Assembly: GCF_018837975.1 (NCBI RefSeq)
Contig: NZ_JAGSOY010000032.1
Span: 1-55,608, forward strand
Direction of reading: 5' to 3'
DNA: 55,608 bases
DNA from: Zooshikella harenae
GTDB taxonomy: Bacteria > Pseudomonadota > Gammaproteobacteria > Pseudomonadales > Zooshikellaceae
Program-made: the position numbers and the translations under genes
In this document: one piece after another, positions 39,233 to 48,283 of the stretch
How positions within the stretch are numbered: position 1 is the stretch's first letter
Layout: each line of letters opens with the position of its first letter
Notes under the pieces: model-generated
Databases searched by the model: none
What the model saw: the letters and a program-made list of their open reading frames with translations, nothing else
What the model was told of the DNA's origin: nothing

Positions 39233-40450
39233 TTAATTTGCTGCCAGCTCAATACGCGCTAAAACCTGCTTGCTTTGATTATTAGCTGAGCGCAGATTAG
39301 CCTCTAACCCTTGAGCTTTACTGGTCGTAATAAGCTGCTCAATACTGGCTAAATCTTTTGCTAACAGCTCCATCATAAAACTACCATCATTACGAAAATC
39401 AAGAGAACGCACTGTATATTCTCCAGGCTGTCCCGTTTGTAAAATATGCCCTAACTGAAACAAGGAGTGCAAAAAAGTACTATCCTGGCCACCTGAACGT
39501 TGCTTCAGTTCAGCTTTAAATTGACTGACCACATCAATAACCTTTTTCTGGTCAGGAAATATTTTTCGGTATAAATCAATCGTAGCCTGTTCCAACTGAT
39601 GAGCTTTTACTTCCTGGTGCCAGGCATAACTATGTATACCTGCCAACCCCAGTGATACAACCATAATTATTCCAGCAACAGACCAACGCCACTGCTTCCA
39701 GCCCAAATTATTACGGTGATAAGGCTGCCACTCGTGATGCAACAAATTAACACTGTCTATTTGCTGCCAACGCGCTAACAACCAACTAAGCCAGTGTTCT
39801 GAAATAATCTGCCAATCAATAGGTAAAAGTATTGCAGAGGGCAATGTTGATTGTGGACTAGTCCAAGCGTGCTGCACTTCTGTCAAATCAATTAACTCTG
39901 GCACCAGTTGAGACGCCAAGACCTCAGGGATAATCCCTACGGAACGTGTTGCTGTCACAACAGTAACTTGTGATTGATGACATACGATACTGTTTGACTG
40001 CTGAGCTAATAACCAGCTTTCAGGCACTATGGCATCCAGTGGCAGTCCTGCTTCAGAAAACGTTTCAACCAACAGTTGAACATCATCCTTCAATAACGCA
40101 ATACATGGCACCTGATTGTCTTCGTTGGGTGACAACATCGTCAGGTGGTACTGGTCGATATCTGCCACCAACCGCTCTTCCAGCAAATAAGGCACCGCTT
40201 GCTCAATATGCTTACGCTGCTTAGACGGAGTAGCCACCCAAGCCAATGTTGTGAGTGCACCTGGCACCACTAAAACCAGCCTAGCACCAGGATAATCAGC
40301 ATACTGTTCAGCTAACTGAGTGAGGTTGCCCTCTTCAACGTTACTTTGCTGTTCTTCCTGCTGAACACACCAGCATAAATTGTTGGCTAATAATGCTTGG
40401 GCTTGGGCTGCAACCTCAACAAACCCAATAAAAAATGTCGTTTTACTCAT
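39233..40450 (-). CDS. gspL: Type II secretion platform protein GspL
   Basis: 405 residues. The N-terminal cytoplasmic actin-like domain (about 1-240, with RLVLVVPGALTTLAWVATPSKQRKHIEQAVPYLLEE-type sequence at about 55-95) recruits the ATPase GspE. A membrane helix lies at about 258-277, then a periplasmic ferredoxin-like domain. The start overlaps the gspK stop by four bases (ATGA). Length and layout are normal. Confidence 0.9.
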   Translation of the reverse strand: MSKTTFFIGFVEVAAQAQALLANNLCWCVQQEEQQSNVEEGNLTQLAEQYADYPGARLVLVVPGALTTLAWVATPSKQRKHIEQAVPYLLEERLVADIDQYHLTMLSPNEDNQVPCIALLKDDVQLLVETFSEAGLPLDAIVPESWLLAQQSNSIVCHQSQVTVVTATRSVGIIPEVLASQLVPELIDLTEVQHAWTSPQSTLPSAILLPIDWQIISEHWLSWLLARWQQIDSVNLLHHEWQPYHRNNLGWKQWRWSVAGIIMVVSLGLAGIHSYAWHQEVKAHQLEQATIDLYRKIFPDQKKVIDVVSQFKAELKQRSGGQDSTFLHSLFQLGHILQTGQPGEYTVRSLDFRNDGSFMMELLAKDLASIEQLITTSKAQGLEANLRSANNQSKQVLARIELAAN

Positions 40451-41493
40451 GATGACTTACTTTGCTCAAAGATCACCAAAGGTGCCGACAATGGCAGCCA
40501 TTGACGATTGATAACATCAATTTTTTTACTAATTGTTCGGTGTAATAAACTACTTAAAACTTGTCGTTTACCAAACAATACCACCTCTACCTGTACCCAA
40601 AAATAACTGCTTTTAACTTTATAATTCACACTACTGTTAAAAGACGAAGCATCCTTTATGGGCTCTTTTTTACGTTGGTCGATTATTTTTTGGGCATTCG
40701 GGTCGATAGCTTTCAATAAAGCTTCGGATGCGGTATTAATATTCAACGCAAATGTATCAATACCTGGCAACACACAGCTTGTGGTCGCAAGTGTATTCAT
40801 TACTTTTTGATTAAAACCTTTTACTTGCTGCAACTCACTAAAATCATACAGCAACTGATTCGCAGCACGATAAGGCGGCTTTAAGCCAAGATAATAATAA
40901 TCTTCAGCTGAACTTACACGCTGGTCACTATCAACCCAGTCTTTTAAACTAGCATACAACGTTGAAGGTAATTTGCTGGAGGTTAATAACTTCTGAAATT
41001 GTTTTTGGGTTTTATTATTTCCGCCTTTAGGTGAGGGATTGGGATCCCTACTAAGTATGCTATTCAAATTAAAACAACGCTCAGCATCTATGACCCAAAC
41101 CCGCGTGTAGGCCTCTTTAATTGGGTACTGCTCCAACTGCATGGGTTGTCCACGATATTCACTCCACTCTTCCTTAATAAGTGCATCAACATCAGGGGTT
41201 TTATCCTGAGATAACACATATTTAATCAATGTTTCACTGCCCAATGCATAACTTCTCAATTGAGCTTGTGTTACCGAGTGGCTGGTCATATTAATGAGTT
41301 GATCTAACCGCTTAATTAATGCTGCCGCTAAAATAGAAACAACAGCAAATACCAGCATCACGGTAATCAGTGCTACGCCTTTTTGCGCTTTTACTGGTTT
41401 AGTAGTTTTGGCAGCCTGTTTAAACGCTGTATTACCCACACTATGATTTTTTATATTATTAGAGCACTGCATTATTTTGACATTGATACCCAT
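40447..41493 (-). CDS. gspK: Minor pseudopilin GspK
   Basis: 348 residues. A basic leader (KAQKG) precedes the helix VALITVMLVFAVVSILAAALI near 38-58; the Gly before VALI is the prepilin peptidase site, and as usual for GspK the position-5 Glu is absent. The big C-terminal domain (RCFNLNSIL near 129, two SAM-like subdomains) caps the pseudopilus tip. The start at 41493 has AGGAG ten bases upstream and overlaps gspJ; a second ATG at 41472 overlaps the gspJ stop as TAATG and would shorten the leader. Confidence 0.9.
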   Translation of the reverse strand: MGINVKIMQCSNNIKNHSVGNTAFKQAAKTTKPVKAQKGVALITVMLVFAVVSILAAALIKRLDQLINMTSHSVTQAQLRSYALGSETLIKYVLSQDKTPDVDALIKEEWSEYRGQPMQLEQYPIKEAYTRVWVIDAERCFNLNSILSRDPNPSPKGGNNKTQKQFQKLLTSSKLPSTLYASLKDWVDSDQRVSSAEDYYYLGLKPPYRAANQLLYDFSELQQVKGFNQKVMNTLATTSCVLPGIDTFALNINTASEALLKAIDPNAQKIIDQRKKEPIKDASSFNSSVNYKVKSSYFWVQVEVVLFGKRQVLSSLLHRTISKKIDVINRQWLPLSAPLVIFEQSKSS

Positions 41494-42083
41494 ACTTCCA
41501 TTTCTCCTAATGATTTATGGGTAAATATCACTTTAATCGCTTCCGGTTTTGATGATGTCGACTGTGCATTATTGGGGGGCCAATCTGAATGCCAGGTATC
41601 CTGTTTATCCAAAAATTGATAGTGTAAGTCGGTGACATCCATTAATAATACTTGTTTTTTTGGTTTAACTTCAGGTGCGCGATCCAAAAAGCGCCAATAA
41701 TACCTAACCAGTTCATTATTCACATTTTCATACTTCACCCGCTGTAAACGGCTACGTTTACCATCAGGATGTTCTGGCCAACTTTGTAATGGGTTATCCC
41801 AACCTAAACGTGTAAATTCCAACGTATTTTCATCAATAATAAAGGCTTCTTCTTTATCACCAAACTCATTACGAATAGGTCGCTTGACCCACTGCTCTAA
41901 ATCATGGCGAATAAAATAAAACGTTTTTTGTAAATCAACCATCTGCTCGCCATGATCGAAAACAGTTACTTGAGTTTTTAATATGCTGTTAAAAAGCTGA
42001 TAAACCGCCAGCCCTATGATACTAAAAATAGCGACAGCAATAAGGACTTCTAACAAAGTAAAACCATGTGTACGTTGCCTCAT
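41472..42083 (-). CDS. gspJ: Minor pseudopilin GspJ
   Basis: 203 residues. The prepilin motif is HG-FTLLEVLIAVAIF near residue 6, with Glu at +5 after the cleavage Gly. The rest matches GspJ: YFIRHDLEQWVKRPIRNEFGD near 51 and a C-terminal beta domain (LHYQFLDKQDTW). It forms the tip complex with GspI and GspK. It overlaps gspK and follows gspI by 49 bases. Confidence 0.9.
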   Translation of the reverse strand: MRQRTHGFTLLEVLIAVAIFSIIGLAVYQLFNSILKTQVTVFDHGEQMVDLQKTFYFIRHDLEQWVKRPIRNEFGDKEEAFIIDENTLEFTRLGWDNPLQSWPEHPDGKRSRLQRVKYENVNNELVRYYWRFLDRAPEVKPKKQVLLMDVTDLHYQFLDKQDTWHSDWPPNNAQSTSSKPEAIKVIFTHKSLGEMEVWVSMSK

Positions 42084-42132
42084 GGTTTTCTCATCCTCAC
42101 GGTATTTAGCTTCGCGTTAAAAGACCTTATAC

Positions 42133-42537
42133 TCATGATGCATCAGCCTCCATAAAGGCAACAAGCGTCGCTAACTGATAAGGTTCATCTTCACGCCATG
42201 ACAATTGTCGCTCTACGGAAATTTCAACACGAAGAATACCTTTGTTATCGGTCTTTTTAGTAGTACTTTTCACCGACCATTCGCGATCCGCAAACGTTAT
42301 TTTCTTTTCAGTGTTGCCTGATTGTTTTTTTTTCGTCCAGCGTAATTCACTTAAATAATTTTCAGCCACCTGAACAGCTAACGTTTTTTCTTCCAGTAAC
42401 TGTACTTTTTGCAAGGAGCCACTACCTGCCATCAGTAAAATGGATGCAGCAGCCGCAAATACAGCAACTGCAAGCATAACTTCCAGTAGCGTAAACCCCT
42501 GATTAGCGTTCTTTGATTTCAAACCCTGCTGTACCAT
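42133..42537 (-). CDS. gspI: Minor pseudopilin GspI
   Basis: 134 residues. The prepilin motif is QG-FTLLEVMLAVAVFAAAA near 13. VAENYLSELRW near 62 and the C-terminal strand LATLVAFM are usual for GspI. It overlaps the gspH 3' end by 35 bases. Confidence 0.9.
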   Translation of the reverse strand: MVQQGLKSKNANQGFTLLEVMLAVAVFAAAASILLMAGSGSLQKVQLLEEKTLAVQVAENYLSELRWTKKKQSGNTEKKITFADREWSVKSTTKKTDNKGILRVEISVERQLSWREDEPYQLATLVAFMEADAS

Positions 42538-43135
42538 CAGTAGTAATCATCCACTCTCGTTCAGTTTGTTGCTGTTCATTAATAATGACTAACCGAAATG
42601 GAGTCACTTCGTAACTTGATAAAAAAACAATATGGGGTGTTACTCGGTCCTTATCCTTATCACGAGATGTACTATTATGAGAGTCTTCTTCAGCATCTTC
42701 TTCCGCTTCTTTTTTACGCATGGTTGGTGGTTGCCAGTAATCTTCGCGGTCGTCCAGTAATAAGCGGAACACCAACCCATCAGGTAATGTAATGGATGTA
42801 AAAGGTTGTTCATCGGTTTTCTGGCACTGCCAGTTTTCCTGTGTACAGGTAAGTAACGATAATTGCTGATCCGTGACAACCAGTCCGTACTGTCGTTGTT
42901 GATAAACAGCTGCTAATGAGGTTTCACTGAATACCGTCTGCAAGTTGCCTAATAACTGACGTATTTCCCGGTCACGTGAGCCATCCCCCATTGACATCAC
43001 GGTTAGACTCACCATTACGCCAATAATCACGAGTACAACAAGTAGCTCAATTAACGTAAAGCCTCGCTGATCGTTTTTTAGCAATGAGCTTGAGTGATGC
43101 ACATTAACTACCACGCTTTTAAACAACGAGTGCAT
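42503..43135 (-). CDS. gspH: Minor pseudopilin GspH
   Basis: 210 residues from the ATG at 43135. The prepilin motif is RG-FTLIELLVVLVIIGVMVSLTV near 25. The C-terminal part fits GspH (LLGNLQTVFSETSLAAVYQQRQYGLVV; GLVFRLLLDDRE), with an acidic insert (about residues 150-168). The motif also resembles the major pseudopilin GspG, but the calcium-loop region and short compact length of GspG are absent. The ATG overlaps the gspF 3' end by 17 bases, leaving no room for gspG, which normally lies here. Confidence 0.85.
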   Translation of the reverse strand: MHSLFKSVVVNVHHSSSLLKNDQRGFTLIELLVVLVIIGVMVSLTVMSMGDGSRDREIRQLLGNLQTVFSETSLAAVYQQRQYGLVVTDQQLSLLTCTQENWQCQKTDEQPFTSITLPDGLVFRLLLDDREDYWQPPTMRKKEAEEDAEEDSHNSTSRDKDKDRVTPHIVFLSSYEVTPFRLVIINEQQQTEREWMITTDGTAGFEIKER

Positions 43136-44339
43136 TAAGATTGAGAATAGGCAGTAACACAGCCAATACAATAACCAACACCACTGCGCCCATAAATAGC
43201 AGCATCATAGGTTCGAATAAGCCCACCAACATCGCGACAAAACCTTCCACTTCCTGTTGCTGATTTTCTGCCGCACGCCCCAGCATATCATCCAACTCAC
43301 CACTGGATTCACCACTAGCAACCATGTGCAAAATCATCGGAGGAAACACATTAGTCCGTTCTAGCGCTTTACGTAAACTATTACCCTCACTCACCCATAA
43401 TGCGGTATCTTTGACTTGGTGTTTAATCGACAGATTATCAATAACCTCAACAGCAATATGTAACGCATCCACTAACGGCACACCACTGCGCACCAAAATA
43501 CTCAACGTACTGATAAAACGTGCTGTTTCCATATTTAAAAGCAATTTACCCATTACGGGTAGTTTTAGCCAAAAACGATGAACACGCTTTTTAAACGAAT
43601 CATTACGCATACCATAGCGATAACCCATCCAAGTCAACACGCCAATAATGGCTACGTAATACCAACTGCTTTTTACCCAATCACTGGCCGCAATAATAAC
43701 TTCTGTTAAAACAGGCAACTGTTGCTTGGAATTAATAAAAACCTTAACAATATCAGGTACGACATAACCTAATAAAAAGCCTACTATCAGTAACGACGCA
43801 CAGAGAAGAATAATGGGATAAACCAGTGCCAACTGAATTTTTTGACGCGATTTTTTTCGGTCTTCGGTATAGTCTGCCAATCGGTTTAATACTAAATTTA
43901 AGTGCCCAGATTGTTCTCCTGCTGACACAGTTGCCCGATATAAATTTGGAAATACCTGAGGAAAATCAGCCATACTATTGGCCAATGAGTAACCTTCTAA
44001 CACCCTAGAACGTACTGATAATATAATCGCTTTAATTTTTCGTTGATCATTCTGATCTGCAACAGCCTTTAATACTTCCTCAATAGGCATACCAGCCTGA
44101 ATCAATGTCGCCAACTGACGGGTAATAAGCGCTAACTGGTGTGCAGAAATCCGTTTTCCAACCTGCAAACTAAAGCGGGGTTGAGTATCACTAGAGCGAT
44201 CTTTTGTTGTTGATACAGTCAGTGGGGCCAGTTGTTTATCTCGAAGCAACTGACGTACCTGCTTGATACTGTCTGCTTCAATAATGCCCTTTTCTTCCTT
44301 ACCCCGCGGGTTTAACGCGATATATTCAAATGCGGCCAT
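43119..44339 (-). CDS. gspF: Type II secretion inner-membrane platform protein GspF
   Basis: 406 residues, full length. It has two GspF domains (about 70-195 and 275-395) with three membrane helices, the last at the C-terminus (LLFMGAVVLVIVLAVLLPILNLNALV). The N-terminus MAAFEYIALNPRGKEEKGIIEAD is typical. It follows gspE by 28 bases. It forms the central polytopic protein of the assembly platform that GspE drives. Confidence 0.94.
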   Translation of the reverse strand: MAAFEYIALNPRGKEEKGIIEADSIKQVRQLLRDKQLAPLTVSTTKDRSSDTQPRFSLQVGKRISAHQLALITRQLATLIQAGMPIEEVLKAVADQNDQRKIKAIILSVRSRVLEGYSLANSMADFPQVFPNLYRATVSAGEQSGHLNLVLNRLADYTEDRKKSRQKIQLALVYPIILLCASLLIVGFLLGYVVPDIVKVFINSKQQLPVLTEVIIAASDWVKSSWYYVAIIGVLTWMGYRYGMRNDSFKKRVHRFWLKLPVMGKLLLNMETARFISTLSILVRSGVPLVDALHIAVEVIDNLSIKHQVKDTALWVSEGNSLRKALERTNVFPPMILHMVASGESSGELDDMLGRAAENQQQEVEGFVAMLVGLFEPMMLLFMGAVVLVIVLAVLLPILNLNALVV

Positions 44340-44367
44340 ACCTGTACTACCATTACCCCTTCTTGCA

Positions 44368-45888
44368 TTACCCTTCTTGTGTCACCCGCAACACTTCTTC
44401 CACTGTAGTCAACCCCGCCAGTACTTTAGCTTTCCCATCATCACGAATACCTGGCCCAAGCTTACGCGCATGAGCAGCAATTTCCTGCTCTGAGGCTTCA
44501 GTGTGAATTAATGTACGAAGGGTTTCGTCAATGGCAATCACTTCATAAATACCCAACCGCCCCCGATAACCTGAGTGATTACATTCTTCACAACCTTGTG
44601 GATGGTACAATGTAGGCGGTGCTTCTTCATCAAAACTAAGTGCACGACAATCGCGTACTGTAGCAGTGTAAGGTGTTTTACACTCATTACACAAAACACG
44701 AACTAAACGTTGGGCAACCATCCCAATTAAACTGGATGCTAATAAAAAGGGTTCTATACCCATATCTTTTAGCCGGGTGACTGCACCTATAGCCGTATTG
44801 GTATGCAATGTCGATAACACTAAGTGACCCGTTAAACTGGCTTGTACGGCAATTTGTGCCGTTTCCATATCACGAATTTCACCCACCATCACCACATCAG
44901 GGTCTTGTCGTAGAATCGCTCTCAACCCTCGCGCAAAGGTCATATCGGTTTTAGTATTAACCTGAGTTTGACCAATGCCTTCAAGATTGTATTCAATAGG
45001 GTCTTCGACGGTGAGAATGGTGCGTGTTTCAGCATTCAGCTCAGCCAAGCTAGCATAGAGTGTCGTGGTTTTTCCTGAGCCAGTAGGCCCTGTGACCAAA
45101 ATAATACCATGCGGTCTAAACAACAGATCACGTAGAGTCTGGTCATCACGCTTAGCTAATCCCAGTTTATTTATATCCAGACGACCTGCCTGTTTATCCA
45201 ACAAACGCAGTACAACTCGTTCACCATTACTGGAAGGTAATGTGGATACCCGTATATCAACTTCACGGCCCGCAATACGTAACGAAATACGTCCATCCTG
45301 AGGAATGCGTTTTTCCGCAATATCCAGCCGAGCCATTACTTTTATCCGAGACACCAATAACGACGCCAATTCTCGTTTAGGCTCAATGACTTTACGCATC
45401 ACGCCATCAACGCGAAACCTCACCACTAAACGCCGCTCAAAGGTTTCTATATGAATATCTGAGGCCTGCAGATGAATCGCTTCGGATAAAATAGCATTAA
45501 TCAACCGTATAATCGGTGCATCATCTTGTTGTTCCAGCAAATCCTCCGCTTCTGGAACCGCTTCTGCTAACCGCGCTAAATCAATATCATCGCCCAGCCC
45601 TTCCATCGCTTCCATGGTTTCAGAGGAGCCACCTTGATAGCTTTCCGCCAACTGCTGATTAAAGCCACCTTCATCCAATTTAACAACCTGATGAATCTGG
45701 CTAGCAGCACGCACTACCTCAGAATAAATATCAGTAGTTAGCTGTTCACGAAAAAACAAGGTTGTTACTGCATCATCCCGTTTCAGCAATACACCATGCC
45801 GCTTCGCATAACTGTAGGGTAATGGTTTGAAGGCAATTGGAGTTGCTTCCTGAATATCTGCTGCTTCTGTATTGTATTGATCTGCCAT
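44368..45888 (-). CDS. gspE: Type II secretion ATPase GspE
   Basis: 506 residues from the ATG at 45888; a TTG two codons upstream reads in frame but sits against its own ribosome site. It powers pseudopilus growth from the cytoplasm. Walker A is [15 protein letters not shown] near 266, the Walker B region [12 protein letters not shown] near 325, and the zinc site uses two CxxC pairs (CNEC, CEEC) near 400-445. First gene of the operon: gspC and gspD are not upstream. The first 32 codons and 70 bases upstream occur again at 50203-50368, and a foreign-looking two-gene cassette lies between the copies. Confidence 0.95.
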   Translation of the reverse strand: MADQYNTEAADIQEATPIAFKPLPYSYAKRHGVLLKRDDAVTTLFFREQLTTDIYSEVVRAASQIHQVVKLDEGGFNQQLAESYQGGSSETMEAMEGLGDDIDLARLAEAVPEAEDLLEQQDDAPIIRLINAILSEAIHLQASDIHIETFERRLVVRFRVDGVMRKVIEPKRELASLLVSRIKVMARLDIAEKRIPQDGRISLRIAGREVDIRVSTLPSSNGERVVLRLLDKQAGRLDINKLGLAKRDDQTLRDLLFRPHGIILVTGPTGSGKTTTLYASLAELNAETRTILTVEDPIEYNLEGIGQTQVNTKTDMTFARGLRAILRQDPDVVMVGEIRDMETAQIAVQASLTGHLVLSTLHTNTAIGAVTRLKDMGIEPFLLASSLIGMVAQRLVRVLCNECKTPYTATVRDCRALSFDEEAPPTLYHPQGCEECNHSGYRGRLGIYEVIAIDETLRTLIHTEASEQEIAAHARKLGPGIRDDGKAKVLAGLTTVEEVLRVTQEG

Positions 45889-45958
45889 GCACAACCACCA
45901 GCACTGTGACCGAGGGCACGGATGATAACAAAACTATTTCGAAAAAGCTCGCTGAATC
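45793..45958. repeat. 166-bp direct repeat, copy A (gspE 5' end)
   Basis: Same orientation and same length as 50203-50368, 4410 bases apart. I count two differences in 166 (45801 and 45806 are G; the other copy has A). It spans 32 codons of gspE and 70 bases upstream. Confidence 0.93.
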
Positions 45959-46155
45959 CCTTTTCTTAGGACGGGTATTTAGAACAAGAAATTAAACATT
46001 AATTTTTTGGGTTCAAATTAGGCAGCTTTTTTTATTCTTACTAGCTGATAGCAAGCATTTTGCTTGCTATCAGCACATACTAGCCTTACATACGTACTAG
46101 GTAAAAGAACGTAGAGTAAGAATAGTGAGAGTTTAATTTATTATAGTGAGATGGA

Positions 46156-48267
46156 TTAATGTACCCGTATAGAGTAAAGATCACTATATGTGTTTCCTAA
46201 ATAGTCTGAATTATGGTATCCCCCATAAGAATCTTGTGGGGAGTAAGAATCGTTATACCCATTACCAGTCAATCCTATATAAGGGTCTAGGTTACCATTA
46301 CCTAAATTATAGAGGTCAACATTGCCTCGGTAAGGATCAAAGTAACTTCCATATGGATCTTGATAAACATCAACTGGAGAATAAGAGTCACTATACCCTG
46401 TATCTATCGATACTTTATAAGGATCTAAGTTACCATTACCTAAATCAAAGGGGTCAACATTACTTCGGTAAGGATCAAAGTAACTTCCATAGGGGTCTTG
46501 ATAAACGTCAACTGGAGAATAAGGGTCACTATACCCTCCTTTATCCACTGATCCTTTATTGTAAGGATCTAGATTACCATTACCAAAATTATAGGGATCC
46601 ACGTAACCTTCACCTGAACAGTGAAGTTCTTTACTATCAACTTCTTTACAAAGCTCACTTAACTTCAATACGAAGCTTCCGAACTCATAAGCATTTAAAG
46701 TCGTTAACTCAACAGTATAATATCCAGGTTCAAGCCATTGAGAAACTTGATTACTATCATGTCTTTGCGACTGTTTTTGAAGCAATTTTATGCCTCGACT
46801 GTTTGGACCTTTCACCAAAGTCATAAACATTGCAAAGTCACTTGATGAAGCTTCTAGCCTATAATGTCCAGCATGGTTAATTTTAAAACTATACGTTTTT
46901 GCATAAAATTGCTTTAGACTAATAGGATTGTAAGGGTCATAGTAGCTTTCATCTACTCTCAATGAAGATGCACAATTTGAATGATTATCTAGCTCTCCAC
47001 TCAGTGCTGAATTGACACCTATTAACCCATGGCATGGCTCGCTATCTGCTTCAGATAATACAAGATCAAATTGGCCGCTTAGATGAGGATTACGGGTGGT
47101 TACATCAAGCACATAGACTCCCGTATCTAAAGTACGAACCATTTCGCGACTTAAGCCTGTACTATAGGATTCATCAAATGTTTCACCCAGTAATACCAAG
47201 CGTCCACTCTCTTTTTTCGCTAAATAAACATATGCGCTGTTATTTGAAAAAAAAGTATTAACTCTTACGGCTGTTGGTTTTTCTAATTTAAACTCAAACT
47301 GTTTAGCATTAAAGTCTGACCGGTCGATTGAATTATAAGGGTCATAATAACCAGTTTCTCTAAACTGTGAGTAGCAGCCATCAGATAATAGCCCCCCTAA
47401 TGTTTGACCAATACTCATATGTGTTAAACAGCTACTCACTGGATAAGCACTTAGCTTAAAACGATAATTTCCTAAAGCAATCCGGTTATGAGCTGTCACT
47501 TCTAATGTATAAACTCCAGGTATCAAACGAAAGTCTAACGTATCACTCGTACGAGACCAGCTAAACCCATCGCTATTACTATCTACTTTTTGACTAAGGT
47601 CATTATCTCTATAAAGATTAAATAAAGGAGCTGACTTATTATAATCCCCAAGATTTTCAAGTCTAAAATCTGTTTCTTTACTCACTGAAAAGCTGTAATA
47701 ATTAGCTCGCTCAGGATTAAGCGGTGCGTAAGGATCATTATTTGAAACATTGAAGTTTTGTATTAAACAGTTAGCAGACCAATGACCTTGCATAACACTA
47801 TTTATATCAAGAGGGTTAATGCAGCTAGCATTTTCTTCCATAGAATTCAGCAATAGGGTAAAAGGTTCAGATAATAATTGATCTCGCGTTGCTAACTCAA
47901 TTGTATACTGTCCAGCTTGAAGGGAAATAGTATTATCCTTTCCCCTATAGTTTCCAAGTACTTGTCCATATTCACCATGCCCTTCTAATAAATAAAAATA
48001 CGTATCTCCTTGAGCAGTCACTTCTACATTTATTTCTTCAGGTTTATCTAAAGTAAAAGTAAAGTACCTTGCATATACAGGCCTAGCATTATAAGGGTCT
48101 CTCCAGCCTCCATCGTCCTGATGATGAGATAAACAATTATTTATCCATCGAGATGAAACAACCTTACTCAAAGAAATATTTTCTTGACATTCCACCCCAT
48201 ACGAAGTAGCAAACACCGTTGATGGCAACATGAAACATGCTACCGTCATTAACATAGTTTTTTTCAT
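46156..48267 (-). CDS. Secreted multi-domain PPC-like protein with DPY-repeat tail
   Basis: 703 residues. A signal peptide (MKKTMLMTVACFMLPSTVFA) ends near 20. Four domains of about 125-140 residues follow, each with the same plan: Cys, 15-20 residues, Cys, a DPY(N/A) motif, then a beta-rich body ending in a PGxYTxEVTT-like strand, as in bacterial pre-peptidase C-terminal (PPC) domains. A fifth Cys pair near 540-550 leads straight into a 150-residue tail built of DPY-rich repeats. It has no recognisable catalytic domain. AGGAG precedes the ATG, 16 bases after an O-antigen-ligase-like gene. Export by the adjacent type II system is plausible but unproven. It is AT-rich and lies inside a repeat-flanked segment. 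Confidence 0.8.
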   Translation of the reverse strand: MKKTMLMTVACFMLPSTVFATSYGVECQENISLSKVVSSRWINNCLSHHQDDGGWRDPYNARPVYARYFTFTLDKPEEINVEVTAQGDTYFYLLEGHGEYGQVLGNYRGKDNTISLQAGQYTIELATRDQLLSEPFTLLLNSMEENASCINPLDINSVMQGHWSANCLIQNFNVSNNDPYAPLNPERANYYSFSVSKETDFRLENLGDYNKSAPLFNLYRDNDLSQKVDSNSDGFSWSRTSDTLDFRLIPGVYTLEVTAHNRIALGNYRFKLSAYPVSSCLTHMSIGQTLGGLLSDGCYSQFRETGYYDPYNSIDRSDFNAKQFEFKLEKPTAVRVNTFFSNNSAYVYLAKKESGRLVLLGETFDESYSTGLSREMVRTLDTGVYVLDVTTRNPHLSGQFDLVLSEADSEPCHGLIGVNSALSGELDNHSNCASSLRVDESYYDPYNPISLKQFYAKTYSFKINHAGHYRLEASSSDFAMFMTLVKGPNSRGIKLLQKQSQRHDSNQVSQWLEPGYYTVELTTLNAYEFGSFVLKLSELCKEVDSKELHCSGEGYVDPYNFGNGNLDPYNKGSVDKGGYSDPYSPVDVYQDPYGSYFDPYRSNVDPFDLGNGNLDPYKVSIDTGYSDSYSPVDVYQDPYGSYFDPYRGNVDLYNLGNGNLDPYIGLTGNGYNDSYSPQDSYGGYHNSDYLGNTYSDLYSIRVH
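46159..46608 (-). repeat. Tandem repeat encoding the DPY-rich tail
   Basis: Three units. Their common start on the plus strand, TTACCATT, recurs at 46292, 46430 and 46574, spacings of 138 and 144 bases (46 and 48 codons). Each unit encodes GNGNLDPY, then a variable spacer, GYSDxYSPVDVYQDPYG and SYFDPYRxN. The third unit is degenerate. Units 1 and 2 are nearly identical over about 100 bases. Confidence 0.9.
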
Positions 48268-48283
48268 TTTTACTCCTGATATT

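Noticed and set aside
43119-43171. A relic of gspG between gspF and gspH
   Set aside because: The two genes overlap here and no leftover pseudopilin sequence is visible.
46188-46826. A 212-codon open frame on the plus strand opposite the DPY-protein gene
   Set aside because: It is opposite the repetitive tail, where repeated codons keep the antisense frame open. It has no known domain or ribosome site.
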